From NCBI RefSeq assembly GCF_001010415.1, contig NZ_JPLE01000024.1, forward strand, positions 1 to 64,000: a stretch of 64,000 nucleotides of DNA, given 5' to 3'. This document shows, one piece after another, positions 1-8,211 of this stretch. Each line of letters starts with the position of its first letter. Position 1 is the first letter of the stretch. The notes beneath the pieces are model-generated. The model saw nothing but the letters and a program-made list of their open reading frames with translations. It made no database searches and was not told the origin of the DNA. Source of the stretch: Xanthomonas pisi DSM 18956. GTDB taxonomy: Bacteria; Pseudomonadota; Gammaproteobacteria; Xanthomonadales; Xanthomonadaceae. The translations under genes and the position numbers were made by a program.

Positions 1-560
1 CTTCTTGATTGCGTCAGGCACCGTGTGGTTTTGTCGTTCTAACGCCAGCTGACCCTTCCCCCGCCTGCGGGGGAAGGTGCCCGACAGGGCGGATGGGGGC
101 ATGCAGCTCGTCGCCCTCATCCGGCGCCGTGCGCCACCTTCTCCCGCACGCGGGAGAAGGAAGATGCGTCAGTGTGTTGTCGAGCAGTGGTCATTAATCG
201 CGTCTTATTGCGTCGGCAGCGTGTGGGTGGACTTCTTGATTGCGTCAGGCACCGTGTGGTTTTGTCGTCCTAACGCCAGCTGACCCTTCCCCCGCCTGCG
301 GGGGAAGGAAGATGCGTCAGTGTGTTGTCGAGCAGTGGTCATTAATCGCGTCTTATTGCGTCGCCAGCGTGTGGGTGGATTTTTTGATTGCGTCAGGCAG
401 CGTGTAGTTTTGTCGTTCTAACGCCAGCTGACCCTTCCCCCGCCTGCGGGGGAAGGTGCCCGACAGGGCGGATGGGGGCATGCGGCTCGGCGCCCTCATC
501 CGGCGCTATGCGCCACCTTCTCCCGCCTGCGGGAGAAGGGAGATGCGGGCTGCCTGCGCA
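1..560. repeat. Array of palindromic (REP-like) repeats
   Basis: No gene is supported in this stretch. A unit starting with CTTCTTGATTGCGTCAGGC begins at 1 and 232, with a diverged start near 380, so it is present three times with periods of 231 and 148 bp. Each unit carries a perfect hairpin built on CCTTCCCCCGC / GCGGGGGAAGG. Units 1 and 3 continue into a second, inverted hairpin (CCTTCTCCCGC / GCGGGAGAAGG), so the two halves form an inverted dimer. Unit 2 lacks the 83 bp corresponding to 78-160 of unit 1. The array lies just downstream of argG, which reads towards it. Short ORFs inside it are repeat-derived. Confidence 0.85.
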
Positions 561-567
561 GGTCACC

Positions 568-1761
568 TCAGCGGTTGACCTGCGCGTACAGCGTCGAGCT
601 CATGCCGAACAGCTTGATGAAGCCTTCCGCCTCCTCCACGCCCCAGTCGGCCGACTGCGCGTAGGTCGCGCCCTTGGTGTTGAGCAGGTGCGGCGAGCGC
701 ACCGCCACCGCATCGACGCGGCCGCCGCGGGTTTCCAGCGTCACTTCGCCGTTGACCTTGGCCTGCGAGGACTTCAGGAACGCCTCGATGTCGGTCTTGA
801 GCGGGTCGTGATAGAAGCCTTCGTACACCAGCTCCACCCACTTGCGCGCCACGTCCGGCTTGAAGCGGTTCTGCTGCTTGGTCAGCACCGCATCTTCCAG
901 CGCACGGTGCGCGGTGAGCAGCGAGATCAGGCCCGGCGCCTCGAACACGATGCGGCCCTTCAGGCCGATCACGGTGTCGCCGGTGTACACGCCACGGCCC
1001 ACGCCGTACTGGGCAAACAAGGTATTGAGCTTGGCCAGGATCTTGGCGCCCGGCAGCGCCTTGCCGTCCAGCTCCACCGCCTCGCCTTCGACGAACTTCA
1101 AGGTCACCGTCAACGCTTCGGTCGGCCACGCACTGCGCGGTGCACACCAGCCACGCGCACCTTCGCCCGGCGCTTCCCACCGGTCGATTTCGCCGCCGGA
1201 CATGGTCAGGCCCAGCAGGTTCTCGTTGATGGTGTAGGCCTGCTGCTTGGCGCGCACGCCGAAGCCGCGCGCTTCCAGATACTTCTGCTCGTAGGCGCGG
1301 GTCTGGGTGTGTTCCTTCTGGATCTCGCGGATCGGCGCGACGATCTGGTAATCGCCCAGCGCCTTCACCGCCAGGTCGAAACGCACCTGGTCGTTCCCCA
1401 TGCCGGTGCAGCCGTGCGCAATGATGCGCGTGCCCAGCTCTTCGGCGCGCTTGAGCGCGGCATCGACGATCAGATAACGGTCCGACACCAGCAACGGGTA
1501 CTGGCCCTGGTAGCCCTCGCCCGCCCACACGAACGGCTTGACGAAGCCTTCCCAGATCGCCGGGCCACCATCGACGGTGACATGGCTGGCCGCGCCCAAC
1601 TCGGCGGCGCGCTTCTCGATGAAGTCACGCTCCTCGGCATCCACACCGCCGGTGTCGGCAAACACGGTATGCACCGCATAACCACGCTCCTGCAGATACG
1701 GAATGCAGAAGCTGGTGTCGAGGCCACCGGAGAAAGCGAGAACGATATCTTTGCTGCTCAT
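568..1761 (-). CDS. argG: Argininosuccinate synthase
   Basis: ATP-dependent ligation of citrulline and aspartate to argininosuccinate, the penultimate step of arginine synthesis, in the cytosol. The 397-residue product has the N-terminal PP-loop [11 protein letters not shown] (about residues 8-18), which binds ATP, and the length is normal for the family. The ATG at 1761 has an AGGA element about 9 nt upstream. It is the last visible gene of a minus-strand unit argF'-osmC-argG, 31 nt behind osmC, and is followed by the repeat array at 1-560. Control is probably shared with argF' through the attenuator at 3384-3538. A 483-codon ORF on the opposite strand is a high-GC shadow. Confidence 0.96.
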   Translation of the reverse strand: MSSKDIVLAFSGGLDTSFCIPYLQERGYAVHTVFADTGGVDAEERDFIEKRAAELGAASHVTVDGGPAIWEGFVKPFVWAGEGYQGQYPLLVSDRYLIVDAALKRAEELGTRIIAHGCTGMGNDQVRFDLAVKALGDYQIVAPIREIQKEHTQTRAYEQKYLEARGFGVRAKQQAYTINENLLGLTMSGGEIDRWEAPGEGARGWCAPRSAWPTEALTVTLKFVEGEAVELDGKALPGAKILAKLNTLFAQYGVGRGVYTGDTVIGLKGRIVFEAPGLISLLTAHRALEDAVLTKQQNRFKPDVARKWVELVYEGFYHDPLKTDIEAFLKSSQAKVNGEVTLETRGGRVDAVAVRSPHLLNTKGATYAQSADWGVEEAEGFIKLFGMSSTLYAQVNR

Positions 1762-1792
1762 GACGAAGATCCTGGGGAAGGGAAAAGAAAAC

Positions 1793-2263
1793 TCACTCGG
1801 CGACCACGATGCGCGGTTCGCAGCGCACCGGAAAGTTGACCGAACGGGCGATGAAACAGGCTACGTGCGCGGCGTGATGCAGCGCCTCGGCGGTGGCCGG
1901 ATCACCGGCGGAAATCGTGACGAGAGGATGCAGCACCACCTCGCTGAATTGACCGCCGCCAGCCTCGGTCACCATCGTGCCGGCGGCATCGTCGACGTAG
2001 CCGCGCACCACGACGCCGGCCTCGGCGGCCAGGTGCAGATACCACAGCATGTGGCAGGCCGACAGCGAGGCCACCAGCAGGTCTTCGGGGTTGTGCCGCG
2101 CGGCGTCGCCACGGAACGCAGGGTCCGCCGAACCGGCCAGGGTCGGCTTGCCGGCAATGGCGACCTCGTGATCGCGACCGTAGCTGCGGTAGTCGCGGGT
2201 ACCTTCGCCGCGGTCGCCGGTCCAGACCACCTGCGCCGCGTAGCGATGGAGATGCCCGCTCAT
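1793..2263 (-). CDS. OsmC-family protein
   Basis: 156-residue OsmC/Ohr-like protein. The family contains cysteine-based hydroperoxide reductases and relatives of unknown role. A glycine-rich N-terminal beta region is followed by the family helix carrying [14 protein letters not shown] (about residues 58-71), which holds one Cys, and by a second Cys in [10 protein letters not shown] (about residue 136). These are the usual positions of the redox pair. The ATG overlaps the argF' stop by 4 nt (ATGA), so translation is probably coupled, and argG follows after 31 nt. Its place inside an arginine operon is conserved context I associate with Xanthomonas, but a role in arginine synthesis is not shown by the sequence. 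No signal peptide is seen. Confidence 0.9.
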   Translation of the reverse strand: MSGHLHRYAAQVVWTGDRGEGTRDYRSYGRDHEVAIAGKPTLAGSADPAFRGDAARHNPEDLLVASLSACHMLWYLHLAAEAGVVVRGYVDDAAGTMVTEAGGGQFSEVVLHPLVTISAGDPATAEALHHAAHVACFIARSVNFPVRCEPRIVVAE

Positions 2264-3279
2264 GCCCGGCCCTGCCCTGCGAGCGCGGCCATGATCGCCT
2301 TCTGCACGTGCAGGCGATTCTCGGCTTCATCGATGGCGATGCAGTTGGGCGAATCCATGACCGCATCGGTGGCCTTGACGTTACGACGCAGCGGCAGGCA
2401 ATGCGAGAACACGCCGTTGTTGGTCAGCGCCATCTTGCGTTCGTCGACGATGAAGTGCTGGTACTGGTCGCGGATCGGCTTTTCCGGTTCCCAGTTGCCG
2501 AAAAACGGCAACGCGCCCCAGCTCTTGGCATACACCACGTCGGCACCAGCGTAAGCGCTGTCGATATCGTGGCTCACCTGCAGCGAGCCGCCGCTTTCGG
2601 CCACGTTCTGCGCCGCCCAGTCCATGTAGCGCGGATCCAGGATGTAGTCCGGCGTCGGGCACAGCAGGGTCACGTCCATGCCCATGCGGGTCGCGATGGT
2701 GAGCGCGGAATTGGCCACCGCGGTGTTGAGCGGCTTGGGGTGATAGGTCCAGGTCAGCACGTACTTCTTGCCGCGCAGATCCGGCGTACCGAAGTGTTCC
2801 TGCAAGGCCATCGCATGTGCCAGCTCCTGGCACGGGTGGGTGATGGTCTCCATGTTGATCACCGGCACCGGCGAATACCTGGCAAAGCTCTTGAGCACCT
2901 GATCTTCGCGGTCCTTGGACCAGTCGACGAACTTGGGAAATGCGCGCACGCCGATCAGGTCGACATACCGACCGAGCACGCGCGCCACTTCGGCGATGTG
3001 CTCTTCGGTGTCGCCGTCCATCACCGTGCCCAGGTTGAACTCGATCGGCCAGGCGTCCTTGCCCGGCTGCAGCACCACCGCATGCCCACCCAATTGGAAT
3101 GCGCCCAGCTCGAAGCTGGTGCGGGTGCGCATGGACGGGTTGAAAAACACCAGCGCGATCGACTTGCCCTTCAGCTCGCTTCCCAGCTTGTTGCGTTTGA
3201 ACAACGCGGCCTGGGTCAACAGCGCGTCCAGTTCGGCGCGGCTCCAGTCCTGGGTGTTCAAGAAGTGCTTCAGTGACAT
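2260..3279 (-). CDS. argF': N-acetylornithine carbamoyltransferase
   Basis: Transfers the carbamoyl group of carbamoyl phosphate to N-acetyl-L-ornithine, giving N-acetylcitrulline. This is the variant arginine route known from Xanthomonas and Xylella. The 339-residue protein has the carbamoyl-phosphate motif SMRTRTSF (about residues 47-54), HPCQ in the centre, and HCLPLRRN near the C-terminus. The assignment to the acetylornithine branch rests on overall resemblance to the Xanthomonas enzyme, whose sequence differs from ornithine transcarbamylases around the substrate loop. I chose the ATG at 3279 (MSLKHF); the open frame runs further upstream through the leader and terminator, which argues against longer starts. 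It is the first structural gene of argF'-osmC-argG and lies about 105 nt behind an intrinsic terminator. Confidence 0.93.
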   Translation of the reverse strand: MSLKHFLNTQDWSRAELDALLTQAALFKRNKLGSELKGKSIALVFFNPSMRTRTSFELGAFQLGGHAVVLQPGKDAWPIEFNLGTVMDGDTEEHIAEVARVLGRYVDLIGVRAFPKFVDWSKDREDQVLKSFARYSPVPVINMETITHPCQELAHAMALQEHFGTPDLRGKKYVLTWTYHPKPLNTAVANSALTIATRMGMDVTLLCPTPDYILDPRYMDWAAQNVAESGGSLQVSHDIDSAYAGADVVYAKSWGALPFFGNWEPEKPIRDQYQHFIVDERKMALTNNGVFSHCLPLRRNVKATDAVMDSPNCIAIDEAENRLHVQKAIMAALAGQGRA

Positions 3280-3383
3280 CGATCGATCCTTTGCTGCGTG
3301 CTTCTGCTGCGTGGTCCGCCAGGAGCGACGGGGTGCGCGACATGCGCGTTTCTTGCGGTTGAAACTTTCGTGACGCCAAAACG

Positions 3384-3408
3384 AAAAAACCCAGCCTGTG
3401 GGCTGGGT
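3384..3408 (-). terminator. Intrinsic terminator in the argF' leader (attenuator)
   Basis: Read on the minus strand: ACCCAGCC-CACA-GGCTGGGT, a perfect 8-bp stem with a 4-nt loop, followed directly by six U. It lies between the leader peptide (stop at 3437) and the argF' start at 3279, so it would stop transcription before the structural genes. Its 5' arm (3408-3402) is also complementary to GCTGGGT at 3445-3439. Confidence 0.88.
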
Positions 3409-3469
3409 CTTCAGAACGGACAGCAAAACGCCCCGGTTACCCAGCGAAAATGTGGGATTCCGGTCGGCG
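3402..3469 (-). promoter_or_regulatory. Alternative RNA pairings of the arginine attenuator
   Basis: Two exclusive folds are visible. Fold A pairs CGCC-GA-CCGG (3469-3460) with CCGG-GGCG (3436-3429), and CCCA (3456-3453) with TGGG (3443-3440). This sequesters GCTGGGT and lets the terminator form. Fold B pairs GCTGGGT (3445-3439) with ACCCAGC (3408-3402), which destroys the terminator. Leader Arg codons 24 and 25 (3469-3464) are themselves the 5' arm of fold A, so a ribosome stalled there would favour fold B and read-through. The pairings are read from the sequence; the mechanism is inferred by analogy with his/leu/trp attenuators. Confidence 0.75.
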
Positions 3470-3538
3470 GGCACGCGAGGTCATGCCGGAGGCCATCCGG
3501 GCGGCGCTGGTGTCGTGCTGAAAGGGGATTGCTTGCAT
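3437..3538 (-). CDS. Arginine-rich leader peptide of the argF' operon
   Basis: 33-codon ORF (MQAIPFQH...SHIFAG) with GAGG about 11 nt upstream of its ATG. It has Arg at positions 14, 22, 24 and 25, the last three as CGT-GCC-CGC-CGA within four codons. The stop codon is 28 nt before the terminator stem, the usual geometry of ribosome-mediated attenuation. The product is unlikely to have a function of its own. It is not similar to a protein family I know. The alternative reading, a chance ORF, is weakened by the Arg cluster falling exactly on the 5' arm of the competing hairpin. Confidence 0.72.
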   Translation of the reverse strand: MQAIPFQHDTSAARMASGMTSRARRPESHIFAG

Positions 3539-3588
3539 AGGGCGCGAATCCTCGCATGCATGCGGGCACGGCGCAACCGCCCTGCGCC

Positions 3589-4101
3589 TCAGCGCGGCGG
3601 TGCGACGATGGCGTCGGGAATGTACGGGGTCACCGAGACCCGGATGCGCAGCCGGTTGCCCGGATCTTCCGGCAGCCGCGAGCGGTACTTGGTGCCCTTG
3701 TAGACGTAGTCCACATCGAAGGCGATCGGGCGCCGGAACTCGCGCGGCACTTCCACGACCTTGCAATTGCGGCGGGGGCTGGTGGGCGGCACTGCCGCCG
3801 GCGTCGCCGGTTCGGGCCGACGCGAGAACATTTCCTTGACCGAATCCACCATGCGGTTGATGCGACCCTCGTCTTCGACAGCCGGCACCGGTACCGGCGT
3901 CGCCTGTTCGGCCTCGCACTGTTCTTCGATGCGGGTGGCGCGCAGGGTCTGATAGACCGGCTCGACATTGAGCACCTGCGCGTAATCCAGCTTGACGTTT
4001 TCGATGACGACGACCCGATTTTTGACATCGGGCTCTGCCGCATGTGCCGACAATGCCTGCCAGGCCAGCACACACAGCGTGGGGAACAGAAGAAGTCGCA
4101 T
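3589..4101 (-). CDS. Small exported protein of unknown function
   Basis: 170-residue protein with a clear signal peptide (MRLLLFPTLCVLAWQALSAHA, cleavage probably after AHA), so periplasmic or outer-membrane associated. The mature part begins with an acidic/basic mixed segment followed by a proline-rich stretch. It ends in a beta-rich region (FDVDYVYKGTKYRSRLPEDPG ..., about residues 128-150) that resembles the C-terminal part of glycine-zipper/UmoD-like envelope proteins. There are two Cys in the mature chain. I do not recognise a precise family. The open frame extends upstream, but the ATG at 4101 gives the signal peptide. It is a single gene, with cysS divergent about 150 bp away and the arginine leader about 50 bp downstream. 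Confidence 0.75.
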   Translation of the reverse strand: MRLLLFPTLCVLAWQALSAHAAEPDVKNRVVVIENVKLDYAQVLNVEPVYQTLRATRIEEQCEAEQATPVPVPAVEDEGRINRMVDSVKEMFSRRPEPATPAAVPPTSPRRNCKVVEVPREFRRPIAFDVDYVYKGTKYRSRLPEDPGNRLRIRVSVTPYIPDAIVAPPR

Positions 4102-4251
4102 CAGGACCGAAGTGGCGAAGCCAGGCAATACGTAAGTGTATGGAGCTTGCGATCTCCGGGGCTGAACGCAGCCCATCCGTTCGCCGGTGTCGGCGTGCCG
4201 GTTCGCCATCCTGCCGCAAGGGGCTAGAATCGCGCGGTTACCCTTTTCCAG

Positions 4252-5673
4252 ATGCCGATGAGCCTGCGCCTGCACAACAACCTGACGCGGCGGGTCGAAC
4301 CGTTCGCGCCGCTCGATCCGTCCTGCCCCACCCTGTATGTGTGCGGTCCCACCGTCTATAACTACGCGCATATCGGCAACGCCCGCGGCCCGGTGGTGTT
4401 CGACGTGCTGGCCGCGCTGTTGCGGCGGCGCTATGGCGCGCTGCGCTACGCACGCAACATCACCGACGTGGACGACAAGATCAACGCTGCCGCGCAGGCG
4501 CAGGGCGTGCCGATCTCCACCATCACCGACCGCTTCGCCGCGATCTATCGCCAGGACATGGCCGCGCTCGGCGTGGTGCCGCCGGACATCGAGCCGGAAG
4601 CCACCGCGCATATCCCGCAGATCGTGGCGATGATCGAGCAGCTGATCGAAGCCGGCCATGCCTATGCCGCCGAAGGCCATGTGCTGTTTGCGGTGGCCAG
4701 TTTCGACGGCTACGGCAAGCTGTCGCGTCGCGACCCCGACGAAATGCTGGCCGGTGCACGCGTGGACGTGGCGCCATACAAACGCGACCCCGGCGACTTC
4801 GTGCTGTGGAAGCCATCGACCGACGACCTGCCCGGCTGGGACTCACCGTGGGGTCGCGGCCGCCCCGGCTGGCATATCGAATGCTCGGCGATGGCCGCCG
4901 CGCACCTGGGCCCGACCATCGACATCCATGCCGGCGGCGTGGACCTGCAGTTCCCGCATCACGAAAACGAAATCGCGCAAAGCGAGTGCGCGCATGGCGG
5001 CGCCACCTTCGCCCGCTTCTGGCTGCATAACGGCATGCTCAACTTCAGCGGCGCCAAGATGAGCAAGTCGCTGGGCAACATCGAGACCGTGCACGACCTG
5101 ATCGCCAAGCACCCGCCTGAAGCGCTACGGCTTGCGCTATTGAGCGCGCATTACCGGCAGCCGCTGGATTGGTCCGATGCGCTGATCGAAGATCAGGTCA
5201 AGCGGCTCGACGGCTTGTACGGGCCCTTGCGCAGCCTCAGCGCGATCGAAGCGCAGCCCACGATTCCCGAACAGATCGAAGACGCACTCAGCGACGACCT
5301 CAACACACCGCTGGCGCTGGCGGTGCTGGCAAAGCTTGCCAAGGATGCGAACCGGGCACTGCTGGAGTTTGCACCGGCCGGCAGCCCAAGCGAGGCGCTC
5401 AGCGCGGAGAATCTTGCAGCATTGCAACGTGCCAAGGCCGAGCTCCTTGGGGCCGGAATGGCATTGGGCCTGCTGCAACAGGACCCGGCCACCTGGTTCT
5501 CGCGCGGCACCGATGCCGGCGACGATGCACGCATCACTGCCCTGGTCGAAGAGCGCAGTACGGCGAAGAAGGCCAGGGATTTCGCCCGCGCCGACGCCAT
5601 CCGCGAGCAGCTCGCCGACGAAGGCATCGTGCTCGAAGACACCCCGCAAGGTGTGCGCTGGAAGCGCAGCTGA
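4252..5673 (+). CDS. cysS: Cysteinyl-tRNA synthetase
   Basis: Class I aminoacyl-tRNA synthetase charging tRNA-Cys, cytosolic. Of 473 residues, the N-terminal zinc/cysteine site [13 protein letters not shown] (about residues 31-43) contains the HIGH-type motif. WHIECSAM and [11 protein letters not shown] supply further zinc ligands, and KMSKSLGN (about 270-277) is the KMSKS loop. The length is normal. Two close ATGs (4252 and 4258) are possible; the second gives MSLRLHNN, the commoner N-terminus. A -10-like TAGAAT lies about 25 bp upstream. It stands alone, divergent from the small exported protein, and is followed by a REP-like repeat. Confidence 0.97.
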   Translation: MPMSLRLHNNLTRRVEPFAPLDPSCPTLYVCGPTVYNYAHIGNARGPVVFDVLAALLRRRYGALRYARNITDVDDKINAAAQAQGVPISTITDRFAAIYRQDMAALGVVPPDIEPEATAHIPQIVAMIEQLIEAGHAYAAEGHVLFAVASFDGYGKLSRRDPDEMLAGARVDVAPYKRDPGDFVLWKPSTDDLPGWDSPWGRGRPGWHIECSAMAAAHLGPTIDIHAGGVDLQFPHHENEIAQSECAHGGATFARFWLHNGMLNFSGAKMSKSLGNIETVHDLIAKHPPEALRLALLSAHYRQPLDWSDALIEDQVKRLDGLYGPLRSLSAIEAQPTIPEQIEDALSDDLNTPLALAVLAKLAKDANRALLEFAPAGSPSEALSAENLAALQRAKAELLGAGMALGLLQQDPATWFSRGTDAGDDARITALVEERSTAKKARDFARADAIREQLADEGIVLEDTPQGVRWKRS

Positions 5674-5983
5674 CCGCTTGCCTGCGTCCGTCAGATTCCT
5701 TCTCCCGCACGCGGGAGAAGGTGCCCCGAAGGGGCGGATGAGGGTACGGGCGAAGCCACATGCATCGTTTTTGAGGTTAAGAGCGAACCCACCCTCATCG
5801 AATGACAGCGAAGCTTCGCCCGTACCCTCACCCCAACCCCCGCTCCGCGCCCCGGCCCGCGCTGGCGGCGCGGGCGCCCCAAGGCACGCGCGCCAATGGC
5901 GCGCAAACCGCGCCCTCTCGCCCCGGAGGAGAGGGGCTTTGACCGAACGCCCCTGGATTTTTGCGAACGATTCTGGATTTTTT
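5674..5983. repeat. Intergenic region with diverged REP-like dimer
   Basis: The gene-free gap between cysS and sufE is nearly filled by one repeat of the family seen at 1-560. Starting at 5698, CCTTCTCCCGCACGCGGGAGAAGG forms a hairpin followed by GGGGCGGATGAGGGTACG. After a central segment, the inverted counterpart (CGTACCCTCACCCCAACCCC) begins near 5820. The element ends near 5938 in a GGAGGAGAGGGG tail. There are inner GC-rich palindromes (GGCGCGGGCGCCCC, GGCGCGCAAACCGCGCC region). No ORF here is convincing. Confidence 0.75.
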
Positions 5984-6421
5984 ATGACCACCACCCCCTT
6001 CCCGCTAGAACCCACCGCCATCGAAGCGCAAGCCGCCATCGCCGAGGAGTTCTCCTTCTTTGGCGACTGGTCCGAGCGCTACCAGTACCTGATCGACCTG
6101 GGTCGCAAGCTGCCCACCTTCCCGGAACAGTGGAAGACCGAAGAACACCGCCTGCATGGCTGCCAGTCGATGGTGTGGATCGTGCCGGAAGGCAATGCGC
6201 AGCGGCTGGACTTCCATGCCGTCAGCGATTCGGCCATCGTGTCCGGGCTGATCTATCTGGCACTGCGCGTGTACTCCGGGCGTAGCGCACAGGAAATCCT
6301 GGCCACCGAACCGGACTACATCGCCGGCATTGGCCTGGCCAAGCACCTGTCGCCAACGCGCAGCAACGGGGTGGCGGCCATGCTGGCGTTCATCCGTGAA
6401 ACGGCCCGCGCACAACAGTGA
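5984..6421 (+). CDS. sufE: Cysteine desulfuration protein SufE
   Basis: 145-residue SufE-family sulfur acceptor that stimulates the cysteine desulfurase SufS and passes persulfide sulfur to Fe-S cluster assembly. The catalytic Cys sits in HGCQSMVW (about residue 52), as in the family, and the length matches. The ATG at 5984 (MTTTPFPLEP) is chosen because upstream in-frame sequence is repeat-derived. The following MFS gene overlaps by 4 nt (GTGA), so the two are probably co-translated. The rest of the suf cluster is not in the window. Confidence 0.93.
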   Translation: MTTTPFPLEPTAIEAQAAIAEEFSFFGDWSERYQYLIDLGRKLPTFPEQWKTEEHRLHGCQSMVWIVPEGNAQRLDFHAVSDSAIVSGLIYLALRVYSGRSAQEILATEPDYIAGIGLAKHLSPTRSNGVAAMLAFIRETARAQQ

Positions 6422-7668
6422 GCACGCCGACGCCCTCGCCCACCGACTCGCTGCGCACGCTGTTCGCCCATCCTGGCTTCGGCCTGGTGTTGCTGTACCG
6501 CGTCGCGGCAATGCTGTCGTATCAGGTCGTGGCGGTCACGGTCGGTTGGCACATCTATGAGATCACGCGCAATCCGCTCTCGCTCGGGCTGATCGGCCTT
6601 GCCGAAATCCTGCCGTTCTTCTGCATCGCGCCGTTTGCCGGCTATCTGGTCGACCATCTGCCACGCAGGCGCCTGGGCATGGTCGCAGTGCTGGGGCTGG
6701 TGACCACTGCCCTGCTGTTGATGGCAGTCGCGCAGGGCTGGCTACCTGTCCAGGGCGTATGGCCGATCTACGCCGCCATCGCATTGACCGGCGCCGCGCG
6801 CTCGTTCCTGTCGCCGGTCTACAACGCCTTGTTCGCGCGTGCATTGCCGCGCGAAGCGTTCGCACGCGGCGCCAGCATCGGCAGCGTCACCTTCCAGGCC
6901 GGCATGGTGATCGGCCCGGCGCTTGGCGGCGTGCTGGTCGGCTGGGGCGGCAAGGGGCTGGCCTATGGCGTGGCCGCCGGCGTGGCGTTGGTGGCGATCC
7001 TGGCCCTGGCGCTGCTGCGCGTCAGCGAGCCGGTCAACGCCGGCCCGCGGGCGCCGATCTTCCGCAGCATCGCCGAAGGTGCGCAGTTCGTGCTCTCCAA
7101 CCAGATCATGCTGGGCGCGATGGCGTTGGACATGTTTTCGGTGTTGCTGGGCGGCGCTGTCTCGATGTTGCCCGCCTTCATCCAGGAAATCCTGCATTAC
7201 GGCCCCGAAGGCCTGGGCATCCTGCGCGGTGCGCCGGCGCTGGGCTCGATCGTGGTCGGCGTGTGGCTGGCGCGGCACCCGCTGCAGCGCAATGCCGGGC
7301 GCATCCTGATGCTGTCGGTGGCCGGCTTCGGGCTGTGCACCATCGCCTTCGGCCTGTCGCGGCACTTCTGGCTGTCGGCAGCGATCCTGCTGGTCTACGG
7401 CATGTGCGACGGCGTGTCGGTGGTGGTGCGGCAGACCATCCTGCAGCTCGCCACACCGGACGCGATGCGTGGACGGGTATCGTCGATCAACGGCATCTTC
7501 ATCGGCTCGTCCAACGAGCTGGGCGCGTTCTACGACGGCGTCATGGCACGGCTGGTCGGGCTGGTGCCGGCGGTCGTCATCGGCGGCTGCGTCACCCTGG
7601 GCGTGGTGGCGACCACGGCCTGGAAGGCCCCGCGGCTACGCAAACTGGATTTACGCGACCTGCAGTAA
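6418..7668 (+). CDS. Major facilitator superfamily transporter (EntS-like)
   Basis: 416-residue inner-membrane protein with about 10-12 hydrophobic segments and the MFS loop motif (DHLPRRRLGMV, about residues 80-90) between helices 2 and 3. The overall pattern resembles the MFS_3/EntS group of exporters. The GTG start overlaps the sufE stop, so expression is probably tied to sufE; the reason for this pairing is not obvious. The substrate cannot be read from the sequence. The protein ends in a short basic tail. It is followed by 540 bp without genes. Confidence 0.88.
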   Translation: MSTPTPSPTDSLRTLFAHPGFGLVLLYRVAAMLSYQVVAVTVGWHIYEITRNPLSLGLIGLAEILPFFCIAPFAGYLVDHLPRRRLGMVAVLGLVTTALLLMAVAQGWLPVQGVWPIYAAIALTGAARSFLSPVYNALFARALPREAFARGASIGSVTFQAGMVIGPALGGVLVGWGGKGLAYGVAAGVALVAILALALLRVSEPVNAGPRAPIFRSIAEGAQFVLSNQIMLGAMALDMFSVLLGGAVSMLPAFIQEILHYGPEGLGILRGAPALGSIVVGVWLARHPLQRNAGRILMLSVAGFGLCTIAFGLSRHFWLSAAILLVYGMCDGVSVVVRQTILQLATPDAMRGRVSSINGIFIGSSNELGAFYDGVMARLVGLVPAVVIGGCVTLGVVATTAWKAPRLRKLDLRDLQ

Positions 7669-8161
7669 GCGCAGCTGACAAGACGACTGCGCACTGCAAA
7701 ACAGGCGAGGCGCAGTCGGTGCCGGGCGCGGTAGTGGATATCGCGTGCGCGCGGGTGATGTGATGAGCGCAGCGGCCAAGGCCGCCCATGACTGCCCGCC
7801 ACGTGTTGTCAGACGCCCAGCCGAGTCTGGCGAGGCCACCCGATTGCAGATCCCGCCGGAGCCCGTGACGACTGCTCCATGCGCGTTATCGGACGCTCCG
7901 ATCCAAGCCAGACGAGGCAACGGTTGCACATGCTGCCGTTGCCTATGACCAATGCCCAATGCCCGTTACGTGTTGTCAGACGCGCAAGCCAAGCCTGGCG
8001 AGGGTCGGCCGCAGATGACGCCAGTCCCCACGCCGCTTGCGCGCGCTCGCGTTGCGACAGTCGATGCAACAGCATCAAGCGGCCCGCACGACGCGCTGTG
8101 ACCTTGCGCCCTGCAACGACGGGCCAAAAAACGGCCTGCGGCATCCCACCGCCACACACAA
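7669..8161. repeat. Gene-free spacer with three diverged ~84-bp repeats
   Basis: Between the MFS gene and dksA there is no convincing gene. Three related units start near 7801, 7881 and 7968. Units 1 and 3 share ACGTGTTGTCAGACGC exactly, then AGCC-AG-CTGGCGAGG and a GCAGAT tail; unit 2 is more diverged (GCGTTATCGGACGC ... CCAGACGAGG ... TTGCACAT). The spacing is 80 and 87 bp. Unit 1 contains a possible stem CAGAC/GTCTG. The ORFs that cross this stretch are interrupted or antisense to dksA. Confidence 0.6.
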
Positions 8162-8190
8162 AAAAGCCCCCGCACATGGCGGGGGCTTTT
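8162..8190 (-). terminator. Intrinsic terminator of dksA
   Basis: Perfect 12-bp stem AAAAGCCCCCGC / GCGGGGGCTTTT with a 5-nt loop, flanked by A on the left side so the minus-strand RNA ends in U. It lies about 20 bp behind the dksA stop. Confidence 0.9.
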
Positions 8191-8211
8191 GATGCGAACG
8201 GACGACGACGA

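Noticed and set aside
1-560. CRISPR array
   Set aside because: The repeats are long, palindromic and unevenly spaced, with no regular short spacers and no cas genes.
388-1839. 483-codon ORF on the plus strand
   Set aside because: Antisense to argG with no family features; its start lies in the repeat array. A high-GC codon shadow.
2260-3474. Longer argF' reading frame starting at 3474
   Set aside because: The upstream part runs through the terminator and overlaps the leader peptide; the family start is at 3279.
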